Source: an uncultured Prevotellaceae bacterium
Lineage (GTDB): Bacteria; Bacteroidota; Bacteroidia; Bacteroidales; Bacteroidaceae
Assembly: GCA_902771785.1 (NCBI GenBank)
Contig: CACXYH010000022.1
Span: 1-35,269, forward strand
Reading direction: 5' to 3'
Length of the DNA: 35,269 bases
The first letter of the stretch is position 1; every line of letters begins with the position of its first letter. Shown in pieces: positions 32,723 to 35,269 of the stretch. A program made the translations under genes and the position numbers. The notes beneath the pieces were generated by a model, which worked only from the letters and a program-made list of their open reading frames with translations, ran no database searches and was not told the DNA's origin.

Positions 32723-32755
32723 AAACGGCACTTTGGGTGTGCTGAAGTGCCGTTT
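32723..32755. other. Perfect 11-bp stem at the start of the second hairpin array
   Basis: AAACGGCACTT (32723-32733) is exactly complementary to AAGTGCCGTTT (32745-32755), with an 11-base loop. It would form the strongest single hairpin of the array in either transcript and could help end transcription from the regulator gene 170 bases upstream. No uridine run follows, so I do not call it an intrinsic terminator. Confidence 0.5.
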
Positions 32756-32846
32756 CAGGTAGGCTAAAGTGCCGCTTTAGGTGTGCTGAAGTGCCGCTTT
32801 AGGTAGGCTAAAGTGCCGCTTTAGGTGTGCTAAAGTGCCGCTTTGG
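32737..32846. repeat. Array of five 22-bp hairpin-forming tandem repeats
   Basis: Five units of exactly 22 bp (starts 32737, 32759, 32781, 32803, 32825) alternate between GTGTGCTgAAGTGCCGcTTtAG and GTAGGCTAAAGTGCCGCTTTAG. Each contains a stem CTAAAG / CTTTAG around TGCCG. Where the left arm changes to CTGAAG, the first copy also changes the right arm to TTTCAG and the third keeps a G-U pair, which suggests the paired structure is what is retained. There are no spacers. Confidence 0.85.
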
Positions 32847-33102
32847 TCTGATGAAACATGACTGAATATGACCGAATATGACCGAAAATGATGGTTTGAT
32901 TTTGAGTTATATTGCTCATTATCAATCATTTAGAGCCAAAATATGACAGATGACAGAAGCTTTTGCAAAATCTTTTTTGAAATATGTTTGCCTTAATGTA
33001 ACTAATGAATAAATGATGCTTTAATTCTTTCAGAACCCTTTACTATTGTTGCGCAAAGGATGATGCATTGTCCAGCAATTTGCATTTTTTAGGGTTTCCA
33101 AT

Positions 33103-33133
33103 TTTGTCGTCTCGCGCTTTTGCTGTATCTTTG
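33103..33133 (+). promoter_or_regulatory. Promoter upstream of the AT-rich surface-protein operon
   Basis: TTTG (33103-33106), a 19-base spacer and TATCTTTG (33126-33133) match the Bacteroidetes consensus. Predicted start near 33138, giving a leader of about 310 bases before ATG 33449, far longer than the other leaders in the window. Confidence 0.65.
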
Positions 33134-33137
33134 CAGC

Positions 33138-33448
33138 ATCGCTTGTTAGCCTAAGAACGGGTGAGCGGGCGGTCTTATGGTATTGAGAAAGACGTTTTCG
33201 AACGTCTGTCGTTGTGGCTCACGAATCTCGCAAATCCGTAACATCACAACAGACAGATGACAACCGAGGCGTCTGCGTGGTGCGTTTCTATATACCTCTT
33301 ATTATATATAGTGCGTGCTGGGCCTGTGAGTCCAGGATGGGCTGAAGAACAGACACCTGCGCCTTTTTCTTTTGCCGTAAGCAAAACGAAAATGATTTAA
33401 AAAGCTAAGTCTGGGGTGTTTGTAGGCAAATAATGTATAAATAAAGAA
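33138..33448 (+). ncRNA. Candidate structured 5' leader RNA
   Basis: The leader contains a perfect 7-bp stem with a TTCG loop (33190-33207). A possible closing stem pairs GGCGTCTG (33268-33275) with CAGACACC (33350-33357), with one mismatch, and encloses two hairpins: CTATATA/TATATAG (33288-33294 with 33305-33311) and CCTG/CAGG (33323-33326 with 33333-33336). CGCCTTTTTCTTTT follows, which could act in attenuation. The same DNA also holds two overlapping micro-ORFs, 33177-33260 (27 codons, MVLRKTFSNVCRCGSR...) and 33257-33400 (47 codons, MTTEASAWCVSIYLLLYIVR...), joined by an ATGA overlap. Either a cis-acting RNA or a coupled leader-peptide pair could explain it. I do not recognise a known riboswitch class. 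Confidence 0.4.
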
Positions 33449-34414
33449 ATGAAAAAAACGATTATCCTCTTTCTTGCATTATTTTTCTCGATTGGAAAAT
33501 TATCTGCACAAAGTGCTTATGCAACATTCGCTGCCTTGCAGCATGACGGCAAGCTAACGTCATTTACAGGAATTGACGCGCTAAAGGAAGCTGTGGAAGC
33601 TGCCGAAGATGGTGATGTCATCACATTGTCAAGTGGTCTTTTCAATGGTGATTGTAAAATTACGAAAGCCATCACCTTGCGCGGAGCGGGAATGACAGGC
33701 CCAGATGCAACCAAACTTACAGGTCCTGGTCGCCTTGATGTCTCTATCACTGGTGCTGAAGATAAAACCTTGGTTATTGAGGGCATTGATACTGGCATAT
33801 ACGGAATAACGTGTAATTTGGATGTCAAAAGTCTGGGACAGCTTATTGTCCGCAAATGTTTTGTTGCAGAATTCTTCCAAATTCAAGGCGTTGACAATAT
33901 CATAATATCTAACTGTAAGATTAGGGAGCTATCCGTTAATGGGTGGAGTTCTCTTAACTGCTATAATAGCGTAGTTTGCTGCTCGGGTTTTGGTGGCTAT
34001 GGAAGTGCTGTGTTTAAGAATTGTATTGTTGGTTCAGGCCCGATGGCAACTTATGAGGACTGCGTTTGTTTTTCAATGACATCCTGGTGGGCTGGCTGCT
34101 CTGTTACAAATACCATTTATGCTTTGGAACTTGGTGAAGAAGTTTCTACTTCTCCATTGCATAAAAATGTAAGCTATACGAACGGCTTGGCTTCCATATT
34201 TGACTGGAATCAGGATAGTTATTTGTTTGATGTAGACGCAATGCGTAGTTTTGATTATAAAACGAAGTCTGACGTAGCCCCCTCCATTGGAATATATGCA
34301 GGTCAGTTCCCTTTCTCGCCTAAGTTAGACCTTCCGACTATTAAGAGCATCAACGTGTCCACCCAAACAGATGCTGATGGCAAACTGGGTATTGACGTAG
34401 AAATAGAGAATTAA
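33449..34414 (+). CDS. Secreted beta-helix-like protein of unknown function
   Basis: 321 residues with a clear signal peptide (MKKTIILFLALFFSIGKLSAQ). The opening GIDALKEAVEAAEDGDVITLSSGLFNGDCKITKAITLRGAG is the usual first coil and cap of a parallel beta-helix (pectin-lyase-like) fold; short repeating strands follow (VIEGIDT, LIVRKCFV, NIIISNCKI, VFKNCIV, YEDCVC). Many cysteines lie at coil ends. The C-terminus PTIKSINVSTQTDADGKLGIDVEIEN is tail-like. No catalytic residues of a lyase are evident, so a surface or adhesin role is only a guess. Base composition is much more AT-rich than the neighbours. First gene of an operon: the next ATG is 11 bases after the stop. Confidence 0.75.
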   Translation: MKKTIILFLALFFSIGKLSAQSAYATFAALQHDGKLTSFTGIDALKEAVEAAEDGDVITLSSGLFNGDCKITKAITLRGAGMTGPDATKLTGPGRLDVSITGAEDKTLVIEGIDTGIYGITCNLDVKSLGQLIVRKCFVAEFFQIQGVDNIIISNCKIRELSVNGWSSLNCYNSVVCCSGFGGYGSAVFKNCIVGSGPMATYEDCVCFSMTSWWAGCSVTNTIYALELGEEVSTSPLHKNVSYTNGLASIFDWNQDSYLFDVDAMRSFDYKTKSDVAPSIGIYAGQFPFSPKLDLPTIKSINVSTQTDADGKLGIDVEIEN

Positions 34415-34425
34415 TAGGGGCTGTT

Positions 34426-35205
34426 ATGAAAAAATACATCATTCTGTTGTTTCTTTGTCTGAGCTTGACAACAAGTGGGCAACAATACCGCTATTGGTTC
34501 GACAGAAACGTCGATGCAGCCAATCAAGGTGAAGCAACTGCTGGGCGGATGCATCTTGATGCCGACATATCAAGCCTTACGTATGGGTTCCATACGCTGA
34601 ATTTTGCTTTGATTGACGACCTTGATGGGAGCATGACAAGCGTGCGGTTCGCTTCTTTCCTAAAAGGAATGAAGGCGCAGAAGTATATCTATTGGTTCGA
34701 CAGAGATCTTAGTAGTGCTATCAGTGGTTCTGTAAGTGCAGGTATGATTCATCTTGAAGCAGACCTTACACAACTATCCGAAGGTTTTCATACATTGAAC
34801 TATGCTTTGTTTGGTAATGATGGAAGTATGACAAGCGTACGGTTTGTCACTTTCTTAAAGTCTAATGGCCTCACTGCAGAGAATTTGCGTATGGTCTATC
34901 AGTTAGACGAAGGAGAAGCCCTTGTAAGCGATGCACCTCAAATGGGGAGTAATACATATAGGCTTGACATCGATGCAACTTCCTTAGAGATTGGTGAGCA
35001 TACTATCAGCTATATGCTGACAGATGGCAGCTATACTTATGCTACCGGGCAGGCTACATTTGTAAAACAGCAAATTAATGGCATTGACGTAATTACTGCT
35101 ACAGGTGGAGAGGTAGGTAAGGCGTATAACCTGAATGGGCAACAAGTACAGTCCATCGGTAAGAACATCTACATCATCAACGGCAAGAAACTTATTGTCA
35201 AATAA
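34426..35205 (+). CDS. Secreted repeat protein with C-terminal YNLNGQQV...NGKKLIVK domain
   Basis: 259 residues with signal peptide (MKKYIILLFLCLSLTTSGQ). Two strong repeats of about 64 residues (near 21-84 and 87-150) share YxYWFDRxx...AGxxHLxADxxxLxxGFHTLNxALxxxDGSMTSVRFxxFLK. A diverged third (about 158-213) keeps LDIDATSLEIGEHTISYML. The end, AYNLNGQQVQSIGKNIYIINGKKLIVK, matches a C-terminal module often found on exported Prevotella and Bacteroides proteins, similar to type IX sorting-like tails. Function is not recognised. AT-rich like the preceding gene, and 15 bases before the next start. Confidence 0.75.
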   Translation: MKKYIILLFLCLSLTTSGQQYRYWFDRNVDAANQGEATAGRMHLDADISSLTYGFHTLNFALIDDLDGSMTSVRFASFLKGMKAQKYIYWFDRDLSSAISGSVSAGMIHLEADLTQLSEGFHTLNYALFGNDGSMTSVRFVTFLKSNGLTAENLRMVYQLDEGEALVSDAPQMGSNTYRLDIDATSLEIGEHTISYMLTDGSYTYATGQATFVKQQINGIDVITATGGEVGKAYNLNGQQVQSIGKNIYIINGKKLIVK

Positions 35206-35220
35206 AAAACAGAACTGCTC

Positions 35221-35269
35221 ATGAAAAGAATTGTTTATGGACTTTGCGCATTCGCGTTGCTGCTCGCTG
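35221..35269 (+). CDS. Start of a third exported protein (cut by window edge)
   Basis: ATG 35221 begins MKRIVYGLCAFALLLA, a signal-peptide-like start, 15 bases after the previous stop, and runs off the window. Only 16 full codons are visible, so nothing beyond likely export and membership of the same operon can be said. Confidence 0.55.
   Translation, partial: MKRIVYGLCAFALLLA

Larger units (their letters stand above)
32609..32958. repeat. Nested inverted repeats flanking a hairpin array
   Basis: Outer arms: the 22 bases 32609-32630 match the reverse complement of 32937-32958 with one mismatch. Inner arms: 32666-32703 matches the reverse complement of about 32854-32897 with a short insertion and a few mismatches; both inner arms contain tandem TTCGGTCATA-type decamers. 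The 22-bp array lies inside. No transposase gene and no clear target duplication are seen. Confidence 0.8.
32557..33448. other. 892-bp intergenic region with repeats, promoter and leader
   Basis: No conserved gene is visible. From left to right it contains outer and inner inverted repeats (32609-32958), a 22-bp hairpin array inside them (32737-32846), an AT-rich stretch with nothing recognisable (about 32960-33100), a strong promoter (33103-33133), and a GC-rich ~300-base leader with predicted structure and two overlapping micro-ORFs. It also marks a change from GC-rich to AT-rich coding DNA. Confidence 0.7.

Noticed and set aside
32737-32846. CRISPR array
   Set aside because: The units are directly adjacent with a 22-bp period and no unique spacers, and there are no cas genes.
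32609-32958. Invertible promoter switch flanked by inverted repeats
   Set aside because: No TAnnTTTG with a proper -33 is seen between the arms and no invertase gene is nearby; arms are nested and imperfect. Kept only as a repeat.

Overview
The window reads as chromosomal DNA of a Bacteroidales bacterium, most likely Prevotellaceae. Three things point there. Promoters repeatedly have the Bacteroidetes form TTTG-N19/21-TAnnTTTG. A SusC/SusD polysaccharide-utilisation locus is present with a SusR-like membrane regulator. Several protein types are characteristic of the group (a DUF3575 protein, a secreted GH2, a BACON-GH16 lipoprotein, and surface proteins with a YNLxGQxV...NGKKxxVK tail). Most of the window is GC-rich; the last ~1.8 kb of genes is clearly AT-richer.

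Layout. 1-207: start of a DUF3575 outer-membrane protein, divergent from upp (uracil phosphoribosyltransferase) and a secreted GH2 glycosidase close behind it (538-3475). A convergent intergenic stretch with a 22-bp hairpin array and an AT-rich terminator-like hairpin separates these from an SLC13-type anion/Na+ symporter (3743-5248, minus). 5340-17677 is a cell-envelope block: a GT4 glycosyltransferase; a tightly coupled operon of PLP enzyme, LicC-like nucleotidyltransferase and two GT2 enzymes; a convergent LicD-type phosphotransferase; an LpxL/HtrB-type lipid A acyltransferase; and three membrane-anchored alkaline-phosphatase-superfamily enzymes (two LtaS-like, one YejM/PbgA-like). Together they look like a set for building and decorating a surface glycan or lipid A/LPS with an amino-alcohol phosphate or similar group. 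The substrates are inferred.

17739-17901 holds a promoter and the first codons of a gene that looks like a truncated sigma factor, running into the 3' end of a membrane-anchored MutS-like ATPase (17879-19705, minus). 19869-30596 (minus) is a beta-glucan-type utilisation operon in the order SusC, SusD, multi-module surface glycan-binding lipoprotein, GH16 endo-glucanase, GH3 beta-glucosidase, ending in an intrinsic terminator. Its likely regulator, a TPR/transmembrane/HTH protein, is divergent (30895-32556). The shared upstream region carries a 13-bp direct repeat that could be the operator.

32557-33448 is the most unusual non-coding stretch. It contains nested inverted repeats around a second 22-bp hairpin array, then a good promoter followed by a ~300-nt leader with a predicted multi-branch fold and two overlapping micro-ORFs. 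That leader precedes an AT-rich operon of secreted proteins (33449-end): a beta-helix-like protein, a repeat protein, and the start of a third exported protein. I saw no tRNA, rRNA, CRISPR array or insertion sequence.
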